Shown here one piece after another: positions 6,068-12,141 of a stretch of DNA of 13,986 nucleotides. The position numbers were made by a program, and so were the translations under genes. The notes below the pieces were generated by a model. It was not told the DNA's origin and ran no database searches. It saw only the letters and a program-made list of their open reading frames with translations. Origin of the DNA: Oxalobacteraceae bacterium (lineage in GTDB: Bacteria; Pseudomonadota; Gammaproteobacteria; Burkholderiales; Burkholderiaceae_D); NCBI GenBank assembly GCA_003537575.1, contig DPRS01000045.1, forward strand, positions 1 to 13,986. Direction: 5' to 3'. Positions within the stretch are counted from its first letter, which is position 1; every line of letters starts with the position of its first letter.

Positions 6068-7033
6068 ATGGACCGTTTGCGTTTGATGGAAACCTTCGTG
6101 CGGGTGGTAGAAACCGGAAATTTCTCGGCGGTGGCGCGCGAGGCTTTCACCACCCAGTCGGCCATCAGCAAGCAGGTGCAGGCACTGGAGACGCAGATCG
6201 GCGTGCGCCTGCTGGTGCGTTCGACGCGCAGCCATTCGCTGACCGAGGCTGGCCAGCTGTACTACGAACGTTGCCGGCAAGTGCTCGACACGATCGAGGA
6301 AGCGCGCATCGAGGTGAACCGCGCCGAACATGAAATCAGCGGGCTGCTGCGCGTGGCGGCGCCGATGAGCTTCGGCCGCCTGCATATCGTGCCGCGGCTG
6401 CCGGCGTTTTACGCGCTGTACCCGAAAATCCGCGTGGACCTGCAGCTCGACGATAACTTCGTCGACCTGGTGGCGGCAGGCATCGACGTCGCCTTCCGCG
6501 TCGGCGAGCTGAAGGACAGCCGCCTGGTGGCGCGCCGTATCGGCACGGCGCAACGCGCCACCCTGGCCGCGCCCGCCTATCTGGCCCGTCATGGAGAGCC
6601 ATCCCATCCGGACGAACTGCTGCGCCATAACTGCCTGGTGTATACCGGCCTGGCGACCATCAACGAATGGGGCTACCTGGACGCCGAGGAGCGGCTGCAC
6701 GCGGTGCGCGTTTCGGGCAATTTCCAGTCCAACAGTTCGGAAGCAATCCGCCAGGCGGTCTGCGCAGGGCTCGGCATCGGCTATTCCACGCTGTGGACTT
6801 ACGCCGAGGACTTGCGCGCCGGCCGTGTCCAGCCCATCCTGACGCGTTTCCGCCTGCCGCCGCTGCCGCTGAACGTGGTCTTCCAGCCGGCGCGCCGTCC
6901 CTCGCTGAAGATCAACAGCTTCGTCAATTTCTTTGCGGACGCCTTCAACCGCGACCCGGATATCGCGCAAATGCCTGGCGCCGCAAAGCGGGCGACGCCC
7001 GCTGGCAGCCGCAGAAAAAATGAGAACGCTTGA
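6068..7033 (+). CDS. LysR family transcriptional regulator (divergent from ene-reductase)
   Basis: A 321-residue regulator. The winged helix-turn-helix covers about 1-60 (METFVRVVETGNFSAVAREAFTTQSAISKQVQALE, then LLVRSTRSHSLTEAG), with the usual QSAISKQ recognition helix. The effector domain from about 90 (GLLRVAAPMSFGRLHIVPRLPAFYALYPKIRVDLQLDD) has DVAFRVGELKDSRLVARRIG and GLGIGYSTLWTYAEDLRAGRVQPIL, the form seen in DmlR/AaeR-like LysR proteins. A basic, Ala/Gly-rich tail after about residue 300 is slightly longer than usual. The ATG at 6068 follows AGG at 6058-6060. Its divergent position and the shared dyad suggest that it controls the ene-reductase, probably in response to an electrophilic or aromatic compound; the effector is unknown. 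Confidence 0.94.
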   Translation: MDRLRLMETFVRVVETGNFSAVAREAFTTQSAISKQVQALETQIGVRLLVRSTRSHSLTEAGQLYYERCRQVLDTIEEARIEVNRAEHEISGLLRVAAPMSFGRLHIVPRLPAFYALYPKIRVDLQLDDNFVDLVAAGIDVAFRVGELKDSRLVARRIGTAQRATLAAPAYLARHGEPSHPDELLRHNCLVYTGLATINEWGYLDAEERLHAVRVSGNFQSNSSEAIRQAVCAGLGIGYSTLWTYAEDLRAGRVQPILTRFRLPPLPLNVVFQPARRPSLKINSFVNFFADAFNRDPDIAQMPGAAKRATPAGSRRKNENA

Positions 7034-7080
7034 AGCTGGAAAATTGTCCAACAATGGATTTTCCCTGAGACCGTGCTCTT

Positions 7081-7497
7081 ATGAACCATGCCGGCATCCT
7101 TGCGCTGGCGCTTGCGTTCTCGCTTGCATTCTATCTCCCGGCGCAAGGCCATTGCGCCAACGTGACGCCCGATTCCCGGCGTGTGCAGCCAGCGCCATCA
7201 TCAACAAAGAAAGAACAGCCGCCGCCCCGCCGGCGTGTGCCTGCACTCGCGCCGGAAACCCTTGCGATACCGACCACTACCACCCTGGCATCCACATCCA
7301 GGCAATCACCGGCAAACGCCATGCCGCGTCCGGCACAACCGGTGCCAGCCGACCGCCCAGTCCCGGTGACCGGCTGCGATCCCGGCGGCTGCTGGGATGG
7401 CAGCGGCAACCGGTACAATAGCGGCGCCGGCAATACCTACTTGAACAATGCGGGAAAGCTCTGCACCCGCAACGGGACCTGGATGCAATGCTTTTAG
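7081..7497 (+). CDS. Exported proline-rich protein with C-terminal Cys-rich module
   Basis: A 138-residue protein. It begins with a signal peptide (hydrophobic core ALALAFSLAFYL, likely cleavage after about residue 25). A Pro/Ala/Thr-rich, basic and disordered-looking middle follows (about 27-96), then a compact C-terminal module of about 40 residues: CDPGGCWDGSGNRYNSGAG, then NTYLNNAGKLC and GTWMQCF. Four cysteines there probably pair in the periplasm or outside. I have seen this GGCWD...G.RYN..G..TY...GK.C module in uncharacterised exported proteins of Burkholderiales; no function is known to me. The ATG has only a weak GAGA upstream. It follows the LysR gene by 47 bases, and precedes a small membrane protein gene, so both may be co-transcribed. 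Confidence 0.7.
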   Translation: MNHAGILALALAFSLAFYLPAQGHCANVTPDSRRVQPAPSSTKKEQPPPRRRVPALAPETLAIPTTTTLASTSRQSPANAMPRPAQPVPADRPVPVTGCDPGGCWDGSGNRYNSGAGNTYLNNAGKLCTRNGTWMQCF

Positions 7498-7543
7498 CAT
7501 CCGGCCGATTCGATGAAATCACAAATTGCGGGAGAATGAGCGA

Positions 7544-7711
7544 ATGGCGCAATCCTTGGCGTATAAAAGAAGAATGCGTGGCCTGACCATCGTGCAGACG
7601 ATGCTTATCCTGTTAGTCGTCGGCATCGCCGGTTCCTTGCTGGTCAATTACATCATCGACAAGCGCTGTGAAGCCGAGCCGTCTCGGGAAATCTGCGCCA
7701 ACCGGCAATAA
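7544..7711 (+). CDS. Small prepilin-like single-pass membrane protein
   Basis: A 55-residue protein. The ATG at 7544 has GGGAG 9 bases upstream; a TTG at 7526 is an unlikely extension. A short basic leader (AYKRRMRG) is followed by LTIVQTMLILLVVGIAGSLLVNYII, one hydrophobic helix of about 24 residues, and a short polar tail with two cysteines (C43 and C51). The leader-Gly-hydrophobic arrangement resembles type IV prepilin or pseudopilin cleavage sites, but residue 5 after the glycine is Gln instead of Glu, and the protein has no pilin body. It could be a minor pseudopilin remnant or a plain small membrane protein. It follows the exported Cys-module protein by 46 bases on the same strand and converges with the DUF1810 gene. 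Confidence 0.6.
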   Translation: MAQSLAYKRRMRGLTIVQTMLILLVVGIAGSLLVNYIIDKRCEAEPSREICANRQ

Positions 7712-7719
7712 CCGGCGAT

Positions 7720-8145
7720 TCAGCGCGCCAGCTGCGCCATGGTGAGCGCATCCGGCTTGCCGCTGAAATACTTGCGCAGACATTCATCAAACACCCGGCT
7801 ATCTTCGGCGGCCTGGGCGAACAGCGTCATTGAAGAGTGGAATTTCATGTCGTCAGGATAGCCGAAGATTTCTTCCACCGAGCGCCCTGCCGTTTCCGCC
7901 ACCAGGCGGCAGCATTCGCGCAGCCTGTTTCCCAGGAGGGGATGCTGCAGATAGGCCTTTGCTTCGTCGAGAGATCCAATGGCGTATTTGCGCGCCATTT
8001 CACTGAGGCCCAATCCGGCAAGCTGCGGAAAGATGAACCACATCCAGTGGCTTTGCTTGCGGCCAGCGCCCAGTTCGGCAAGTACATCGGCATAGACCGC
8101 GTTCTGGGCAAGGACAAATCGCTGCAAATTGTAAGGATCATTCAT
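7720..8145 (-). CDS. DUF1810 family protein
   Basis: A 141-residue soluble protein that matches DUF1810 along its length: YNLQRFVLAQNAVYADVLAELGAGRKQSHWMWFIFPQLAGLG at the N terminus, then MARKYAIGSLDEAKAYLQHPLLGNRLRECC, and FGYPDDMKFHSSMTLFA near residue 100. The SHWMWFIFPQ and DDMKFHSSMTLF blocks are the family's most conserved parts. The family has no established biochemical function known to me. The ATG at 8145 has GGAG 7 bases upstream; an ATG at 8163 would add six residues and overlap the previous gene. The gap from the VOC gene stop is 14 bases, so the two form an operon. Confidence 0.88.
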   Translation of the reverse strand: MNDPYNLQRFVLAQNAVYADVLAELGAGRKQSHWMWFIFPQLAGLGLSEMARKYAIGSLDEAKAYLQHPLLGNRLRECCRLVAETAGRSVEEIFGYPDDMKFHSSMTLFAQAAEDSRVFDECLRKYFSGKPDALTMAQLAR

Positions 8146-8159
8146 CTGCGGGCTCCACA

Positions 8160-8585
8160 TCATGCATCGTCGGGCCGGACCGGTTTTCCAAAGGCGGGGT
8201 GTTGCAAGGGCCGGGCGAAACTGAGTTCATGGCCATCCGGATCCAGCAGATGAAAGTAGCGTTCGCCCCAAGGTGCGTCGCTCGGCGCAAACAGCGGTGA
8301 AAATCCCGCATCCAGCGCCTTGCGGTACATGCCATCGACATCGGAAACATGAATGATCACACGTCCCCACCAATGGATCGGTTCATGTGCTTCGGCAATC
8401 AGGTTCAGGAACGAGTGTCCCAGCGTAAATGTGCTGAATGCCTTGTCGGCACCCCCAGCTTTCAATGGAAATCCGAGTGCCTCATAGAAATGCACGGCGT
8501 GCGCCATGTCGCTCGTCGCCAAGGTAACGGCGCTCAGGCTTTCGAGCACCGGCGAGGCTTTGTTTTCAGTTGGCTGTAATGACAT
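8160..8585 (-). CDS. VOC superfamily (glyoxalase/bleomycin-resistance-like) protein
   Basis: A 141-residue cytosolic protein with two beta-alpha-beta-beta-beta halves. The first half has LSAVTLATSDMAHAVHFYEALGFPLKAGG, the second GRVIIHVSDVDGMYRKALDAGFSPLFAPSDAPWGERYFHLLDPDGHELSFARPL. The DPDGHELSFARP block carries the usual C-terminal metal-ligand Glu, and the WGERYF block is typical. Metal-dependent lyase, dioxygenase or antibiotic-binding roles all occur in this superfamily, so the exact activity cannot be read. The ATG at 8585 has a weak GGAT upstream. It heads a two-gene operon with the DUF1810 gene and diverges from the cold-shock gene. Confidence 0.88.
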   Translation of the reverse strand: MSLQPTENKASPVLESLSAVTLATSDMAHAVHFYEALGFPLKAGGADKAFSTFTLGHSFLNLIAEAHEPIHWWGRVIIHVSDVDGMYRKALDAGFSPLFAPSDAPWGERYFHLLDPDGHELSFARPLQHPAFGKPVRPDDA

Positions 8586-8631
8586 GGCAGATCCATTTCA
8601 AAAGTTGGCCTGTATTTTCATTTGAGCACGT

Positions 8632-8655
8632 TTATTTTCAAAAAATTCAAAATAA
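8632..8655. repeat. AT-rich inverted repeat upstream of the cold-shock promoter
   Basis: TTATTTT (8632-8638) and AAAATAA (8649-8655) form a 7-bp inverted repeat around a 10-base AT-rich spacer. It lies just upstream of the expected -35 region of the cold-shock gene, where an UP element or a regulator site would fit, and downstream of nothing on the plus strand that would need a terminator. Confidence 0.4.
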
Positions 8656-8681
8656 GCTTAGGCCAATCCGGCTTTACGCTG

Positions 8682-8845
8682 TATAGTGGCCTCTGCACTT
8701 CATCAAGTCGTCGTCATTGTTGGTCTCTTTCCCGTCTTACTCTGCCACAGAGTCATTCCTGTTTGAATCCTTTCAGTTGTCTGTCTTGGTTACAAGTGCG
8801 TTTCGGGCACTGCCCTTTTCATTTATTAAGCATTAAGGAAACAAC
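8682..8845 (+). promoter_or_regulatory. Putative cspA promoter and long 5' leader
   Basis: TATAGT at 8682-8687 is a good -10 box preceded by TG; no clear -35 is seen. Transcription from about 8694 would give a leader of about 150 bases, pyrimidine-rich and ending in AAGGAAACAAC before the ATG. Long leaders that refold with temperature are known for cspA-family mRNAs; here the leader length fits, but I see no enterobacterial cold-box sequence. Confidence 0.45.
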
Positions 8846-9055
8846 ATGAGCATGCAAACTGGCACAGTAAAATGGTTTAACGATTCCAAGGGCTTCGGCT
8901 TCATTACCCCCGACAACGGCGGTGCGGATCTGTTCGCGCATTTTCAAGACATTCAATCCACCGGTTTCAAGAGCCTGAAGGAAAACCAACGCGTTTCCTT
9001 CGAGCGCGGCACTGGCCCCAAGGGCGAAAAAGCCACCAATATCCAGGCGATCTAA
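8846..9055 (+). CDS. CspA family cold-shock protein
   Basis: A 69-residue single cold-shock domain, the normal size for the family. RNP1 is KGFGFI (15-20) and RNP2 is DLFAHF (28-33), with Lys9, Trp10 and Phe11 of the conserved KWFN start. It is a five-stranded OB-fold that binds single-stranded RNA and DNA and acts as an RNA chaperone. The ATG at 8846 follows AAGGA with suitable spacing; a second ATG at 8852 is two codons further. It is a single-gene transcript with a long leader and its own intrinsic terminators. Which paralogue of the family it is cannot be told, and cold induction is not proven by sequence. Confidence 0.96.
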   Translation: MSMQTGTVKWFNDSKGFGFITPDNGGADLFAHFQDIQSTGFKSLKENQRVSFERGTGPKGEKATNIQAI

Positions 9056-9078
9056 CTGCTTGCGGTTTGCAAAGGCCA

Positions 9079-9103
9079 CCGTGCAGATAGCACGGGGTTT
9101 TTT
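9079..9103 (+). terminator. Intrinsic terminator of the cold-shock gene
   Basis: CCGTGC (9079-9084) pairs with GCACGG (9090-9095) around loop AGATA, followed by GG and six T residues (9098-9103). It lies 24 bases after the stop codon and is a classical Rho-independent terminator. Confidence 0.85.
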
Positions 9104-9124
9104 GCGAGCCGATGCTGGAGAAAT

Positions 9125-9156
9125 GAAGCCCGCCTTGGCGGGCTTCTTTGTTTTGA
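9125..9156 (+). terminator. Second tandem intrinsic terminator
   Basis: GAAGCCCGCC (9125-9134) pairs with GGCGGGCTTC (9137-9146), folding with a CTTG loop, followed by TTTGTTTTG. It sits 22 bases after the first terminator, giving a tandem pair that would insulate the next gene from the highly expressed cold-shock transcript. Confidence 0.8.
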
Positions 9157-9201
9157 TCAGCGATACTGCGCTGCGCTGGCTGCGAAGCCTGCCTCATCTG
9201 C

Positions 9202-9223
9202 ATATCGCAGCGATATCGCAGCG
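9202..9223. repeat. Perfect 11-bp tandem direct repeat before the hypothetical gene
   Basis: ATATCGCAGCG is present twice head-to-tail (9202-9212 and 9213-9223), 19 bases before the ATG at 9243. The period is about one helical turn, so both copies would face the same side of the DNA. It could be a regulator site in the 5' region of the next gene or simple slippage. Confidence 0.5.
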
Positions 9224-9242
9224 CAACGGAGAGACATTATCA

Positions 9243-9521
9243 ATGGATACCGTCCTGACGCGAGAGGAAGTGCTAAAGCTCTTCAGGGAAGAAGCCGACA
9301 GGCTCGATAAGAAATACATCAGGCAAGACGATACGATTGCCCAGTTTGCGCAATTGCTTGCCGAAGCAAAGGCAATGCTTCCGGAAAAGAATTTTGCCGA
9401 CCTGGTGAAAATTGGCGCGATTCTTTACAAGGCCAATCACAGCCGCAAGCGGGCCCGCGCGGAGATTGCCACAACCATGCGGGAATCCATCGACAACGGC
9501 AATGGCGCTGCAACGGAATAA
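9243..9521 (+). CDS. Small helical hypothetical protein
   Basis: A 92-residue soluble protein that I do not recognise. It reads as three or four amphipathic helices: TREEVLKLFREEADRLDKKY, then DDTIAQFAQLLAEAKAMLPEKNFADLVKIGAILYKA, and a basic stretch NHSRKRARAEIATTM before a polar tail. It has no signal peptide or membrane segment. The ATG at 9243 has GGAGAG 9 bases upstream; the same frame is open back to 9060 but crosses the two terminators and is therefore not coding there. The basic central part might contact nucleic acid, but no motif supports this. It stands alone, after the cold-shock terminators and a tandem 11-bp repeat. Confidence 0.65.
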   Translation: MDTVLTREEVLKLFREEADRLDKKYIRQDDTIAQFAQLLAEAKAMLPEKNFADLVKIGAILYKANHSRKRARAEIATTMRESIDNGNGAATE

Positions 9522-9534
9522 GCGTTTTACCGGC

Positions 9535-9544
9535 AGCTTAAGCT
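9535..9544. repeat. Palindrome AGCTTAAGCT after the hypothetical gene
   Basis: A 10-base perfect palindrome inside a broader GCAGC...GCTGC arrangement (9533-9550), 13 bases after the stop at 9521. No T-run follows; a weak hairpin is all that can be claimed. Confidence 0.3.
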
Positions 9545-9550
9545 TGCTGC

Positions 9551-9682
9551 TCAAGCCATTTGCGCCGAGAGATAGCTGCCCGTCCCCTTGAGGAACCTGT
9601 GCAGCGACGCCGCATAATCAGGCAGCACGGCATTGCACACCGATGTGCGGCCGGCGGCCTTCACTTCGGCGGACGACGCCAT
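9551..9682 (-). CDS. Doubtful 43-residue ORF or gene remnant
   Basis: The stretch between 9522 and 9707 holds no clear gene, but this minus-strand frame is coding-like: from the ATG at 9682, ASSAEVKAAGRTSVCNAVLP and then DYAASLHRFLKGTGSYLSAQ, with mostly G or C in third positions. It has no good ribosome site and lies 25 bases after the stop of the exported-protein gene. The same frame further upstream is not protein-like. It may be a small protein, or the degraded end of an older gene. Low confidence. Confidence 0.25.
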   Translation of the reverse strand: MASSAEVKAAGRTSVCNAVLPDYAASLHRFLKGTGSYLSAQMA

Positions 9683-9707
9683 GCATGGCGCCGCCCTTGT
9701 TGCCAGC

Positions 9708-10052
9708 TTAGGGAACCAGAATGGCGGGACCTGCGATGCCATACACGGCATCCGTAGCACTGCGTACCGATTCAGCCTTGGCCTGAACAATCGCGCCGCC
9801 GGACTGCGCATTGCGTGCTCCGCTTGCGCCTGTCGAATCGCTCGGGCTGGCGAAGGCGGACGCCGTCGGTGCGAGGAAGTAGCCAGCGCCCCAGTTGGCG
9901 AACAAGCGATGGGCTTCTTGTGTTTCAGTAGCAGCTGCCGTGCGGTTTTCTGCAGACGACGATTGCTGCGGGCTGGCAGCATGAGCTGCTACCAAAGCGG
10001 TGCTGGACAAGGCGGCAATAGCCAGAGCGGTCATCATTTGTTTTGCATGCAT
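9708..10052 (-). CDS. Small exported hypothetical protein
   Basis: A 114-residue protein with a clear Sec signal peptide: MHAKQMM then TALAIAALSSTALVAAHAA, likely cleaved after AHA near residue 25. The mature part is Ala/Ser/Thr-rich and low in complexity with no cysteine and no membrane helix; LFANWGAGYFLAPTASAFASP in the centre is the only distinctive part. I do not recognise a family. The ATG at 10052 has GGAG with a 7-base gap. It diverges from the LysR gene at 10253 across a 200-base region rich in TGCAT-type repeats, which suggests that this regulator controls it. A periplasmic or secreted location is inferred from the signal peptide. Confidence 0.65.
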   Translation of the reverse strand: MHAKQMMTALAIAALSSTALVAAHAASPQQSSSAENRTAAATETQEAHRLFANWGAGYFLAPTASAFASPSDSTGASGARNAQSGGAIVQAKAESVRSATDAVYGIAGPAILVP

Positions 10053-10146
10053 TTTGTTTCTCCATTAGATAAAGGGGTGAACATCGACGAGTCGTGGCCA
10101 GCTGCTTCTAAGAGAATTCGCTTTCGGTTTCGACCATGACTACATC

Positions 10147-10211
10147 ATATGCATTGCAAATTCGCCCGACAATTGGCAATATATGCATTTCACATCTGCA
10201 TATTTGCATAT
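10147..10211. promoter_or_regulatory. Cluster of TGCAT-type repeats in the lysR/exported-protein gap
   Basis: ATATGCATT occurs at 10147-10155 and 10181-10189. TGCATAT occurs at 10197-10203 and 10205-10211 with an 8-base period. TGCAAAT at 10155-10161 faces TATTTGCA at 10201-10208. All lie 40 to 105 bases before the LysR start and in front of the divergent exported-protein gene. Together they look like several regulator contact sites, most simply for the LysR protein. Confidence 0.5.
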
Positions 10212-10252
10212 CAACCCTGATTTAGCCGGATGCGATGGGAACAGGAGATTTC

Positions 10253-11191
10253 ATGGACTGGACCGATCTGCAATCATTTCTTGCCGTGCATGCATTCGGA
10301 TCGATTTCCGGTGCGGCCAATGCATTGGATGTCAACCACACGACGGTGCTGCGGCGTCTGGGTAATCTGGAAAAGTCATTGGGCGTTCGCCTGTTCGACC
10401 GCTTCCCGACCGGATATGTGGTGACCGGCGCCGGTGAAGACCTGGCGGCACACCTTTCCGGCATGGTCGAACAGGTGGATGCCGCCACCAGGCGCCTGAT
10501 GGGCGCCGACCTGGAAATACGCGGAACCATCCGTCTGACTTCGGCCGACACCTTGTTTTCCGGTCTGCTGATACCTTATCTGAAAGAATTCCAGGGTATG
10601 TATCCAAAGATTCAGTTGCAGATGACGATGAACAATGCCTTCATGAGCCTGACCAGACGCGAAGCCGATGTCGCGGTGCGTGCCTCGAATCATCCCCCGG
10701 AAAACTTGATCGGCCGGAGTGCCGGCCTGATCCGGATTGCCCCTTATGCGGCGAAGCATTACCTGGCGACGATTTCGGACAAGCCTGTCTGGAACCGATT
10801 GGCCTGGGTCACGCCCGATGAATCGCTGGCGCACCTCGAGCAATCGAAATGGTTACGCGCCAACGTGCCGGCGGAGCGCGTCGTCGCCAGCGTCGACAGC
10901 CTGGTGGGCATGGTCGATTGCGTCCGCCAGGGCATGGGCGCCGGCATGCTGTTATGCCCGATGGCGGAGCGACATGATGAGCTGGTCCGCCTTGCCGATC
11001 CGCTGCCGGAATTCGACACCCAGATCTGGGTGCTGACGCATCCAGACCTGAAACGGGTGGCGCGGATCAAGGCTTTGACCGATTTCCTTTATGAGAAGCT
11101 GTCGATGGATCCCCGACTGGTGCCAAATACACCGCGAGCCGCCGGTAGGCAGGCTTCACCGCGGCAAACCAGGCGAAAGCCGCCGGCATAG
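10253..11191 (+). CDS. LysR family transcriptional regulator (divergent from exported protein)
   Basis: A 312-residue regulator. I chose the ATG at 10253 because AGGAG lies 5 bases upstream; an ATG at 10235 would add six residues. The winged helix-turn-helix covers about 1-60 (DLQSFLAVHAFGSISGAANAL, TTVLRRLGNLE, LFDRFPTGYVVTGAG), and the effector domain starts near 88 (GTIRLTSADTLFSGLLIPYL, then ADVAVRASNHPPENLIGRSAG and MGAGMLLCP). It is collinear with the LysR at 1602, including the ADxAxRA..xPPExLxG block, and the two are best seen as members of one subfamily; the ene-reductase regulator is different. A basic, Pro/Arg-rich tail of about 25 residues follows the usual end. Likely target: the divergent exported-protein gene, and itself. 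Effector unknown. Confidence 0.93.
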   Translation: MDWTDLQSFLAVHAFGSISGAANALDVNHTTVLRRLGNLEKSLGVRLFDRFPTGYVVTGAGEDLAAHLSGMVEQVDAATRRLMGADLEIRGTIRLTSADTLFSGLLIPYLKEFQGMYPKIQLQMTMNNAFMSLTRREADVAVRASNHPPENLIGRSAGLIRIAPYAAKHYLATISDKPVWNRLAWVTPDESLAHLEQSKWLRANVPAERVVASVDSLVGMVDCVRQGMGAGMLLCPMAERHDELVRLADPLPEFDTQIWVLTHPDLKRVARIKALTDFLYEKLSMDPRLVPNTPRAAGRQASPRQTRRKPPA

Positions 11192-11212
11192 CGCGGAATG
11201 GCCCGTACAGCA

Positions 11213-11905
11213 TCAGCCCCCCAGAGACTGTATTGGTGCCGGCGCAGTCGGATGGATTCTGGTGGCAGACGCATCGGCATTCGCGGCCAGCTTTCTGTTC
11301 TTTGCATCAAGCGTCTGGATCAATCCATTGATGCCGCCACGGGCGATTTCCGATGAAAAGGTGTTCCGGTACGCTTCGCTCATCCACACGCCCAGCACAT
11401 TCACGTCATAGATTTTCCAGCCATCCGGCGCTCTGGTCATGCGGTAACTGACCCTGATCGGTTCGGCGCTGCGTTCGGGGCGCCTCACCTGGAAACGCAC
11501 TTCGACATCGTTGGCACCGGGTTCGCTCCGTACGGGCAGGAATTCCAGGGGATAATCTTCTTTGATCTGCGACATGGCGCCCGCGTAGGTGTACATAAGC
11601 AAATCACGGAATTCCTCGGCCAGGCGCTCTTGCTGTTCTGGTGTCGCCTTGCGCCAGTGATGGCCGACCGCAAGGGCGGTAGCGCGCCTGAAATCCGCAT
11701 GCGGTAGAATTTTTTCATTCACAACTTGCAGGATCCGCTTGCGGTTGCCGGCCTGGATCTCCTCGTCGCTGGTCGCCAGATCGATGATTTCCTGGCTGAC
11801 GCGCTTGACCAGCGCATCGGGGGCTTCCTGCGCGGCCGCTCGACTGGTCATCATGGAAAAGACAAGGAAGAACATTCCCATCAGCCAGAAAGCGTGCTTT
11901 TTCAT
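11213..11905 (-). CDS. MlaC/Ttg2D-like periplasmic phospholipid-binding protein (orphan)
   Basis: A 230-residue exported protein. The signal peptide (MKKHAFWLMGMFFLVFSMM, cut near AAAQEA) is followed by the MlaC fold: VKRVSQEIIDLA, NEKILPHADFRRATALAVGHHWRKATPEQQERLAEEFRDLLMYTYAGAM, and the strands VEVRFQVRRP, VSYRMTRAPDGWKIYDVNVLGVWMSEAYRNTFSSEI. MlaC carries phospholipid across the periplasm between the MlaA outer-membrane and MlaFEDB inner-membrane complexes. None of those partners is nearby, so this is a stand-alone copy. The ATG at 11905 is preferred because GGGGG lies 7-8 bases upstream; the ATG at 11911 would be too close to it. The C-terminal 20 residues are Ala/Pro-rich. It converges with the LysR gene (21-base gap). 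Confidence 0.9.
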   Translation of the reverse strand: MKKHAFWLMGMFFLVFSMMTSRAAAQEAPDALVKRVSQEIIDLATSDEEIQAGNRKRILQVVNEKILPHADFRRATALAVGHHWRKATPEQQERLAEEFRDLLMYTYAGAMSQIKEDYPLEFLPVRSEPGANDVEVRFQVRRPERSAEPIRVSYRMTRAPDGWKIYDVNVLGVWMSEAYRNTFSSEIARGGINGLIQTLDAKNRKLAANADASATRIHPTAPAPIQSLGG

Positions 11906-11986
11906 ATCCATGCCCCCTACTTATGCCGTACGCAGCATCGCTCCGGTCGCTGCTCCCGACCACTCAGTGATCCTGTTCCCTGCCGC

Positions 11987-12004
11987 TGCATTCACTGCAA
12001 TGCA
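11987..12004. repeat. Small inverted repeat in the mlaC upstream region
   Basis: TGCATT (11987-11992) and AATGCA (11999-12004) form a perfect 6-bp dyad with a 6-base spacer, 82 bases upstream of the mlaC-like gene. It would lie in the transcribed leader if the promoter at 12064-12091 is used. Otherwise I see no gene in the 297 bases from 11906 to 12202. Confidence 0.3.
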
Positions 12005-12063
12005 CCAAGGCCGGAACAATGCCCTCCATCCTTGCAAACCACAATGAAAATGGCAGTCACTTC

Positions 12064-12091
12064 ATTATGCGTCGTACTGCGGCATTCTCAA
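12064..12091 (-). promoter_or_regulatory. Candidate sigma-70 promoter for the mlaC-like gene
   Basis: On the minus strand TTGAGA (12091-12086) and CATAAT (12069-12064) are each one base from consensus and are separated by 16 bases. Transcription would start near 12057, about 150 bases before the mlaC-like ATG. Confidence 0.45.
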
Positions 12092-12141
12092 GCAGTAAGA
12101 GACTTGTCTTTGATATTCTGCGCTTCTGGTGAATTGGGTAT

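Noticed and set aside
5924..7054. A 756-codon open minus-strand frame that fuses the ene-reductase with about 377 upstream residues
   Set aside because: The upstream part is antisense to a clear LysR gene, is rich in His/Arg/Gln as in high-GC shadow frames, and the reductase has its own start at 5923.
9060..9242. N-terminal extension of the 92-residue hypothetical protein
   Set aside because: It would translate through two intrinsic terminators of the cold-shock gene.
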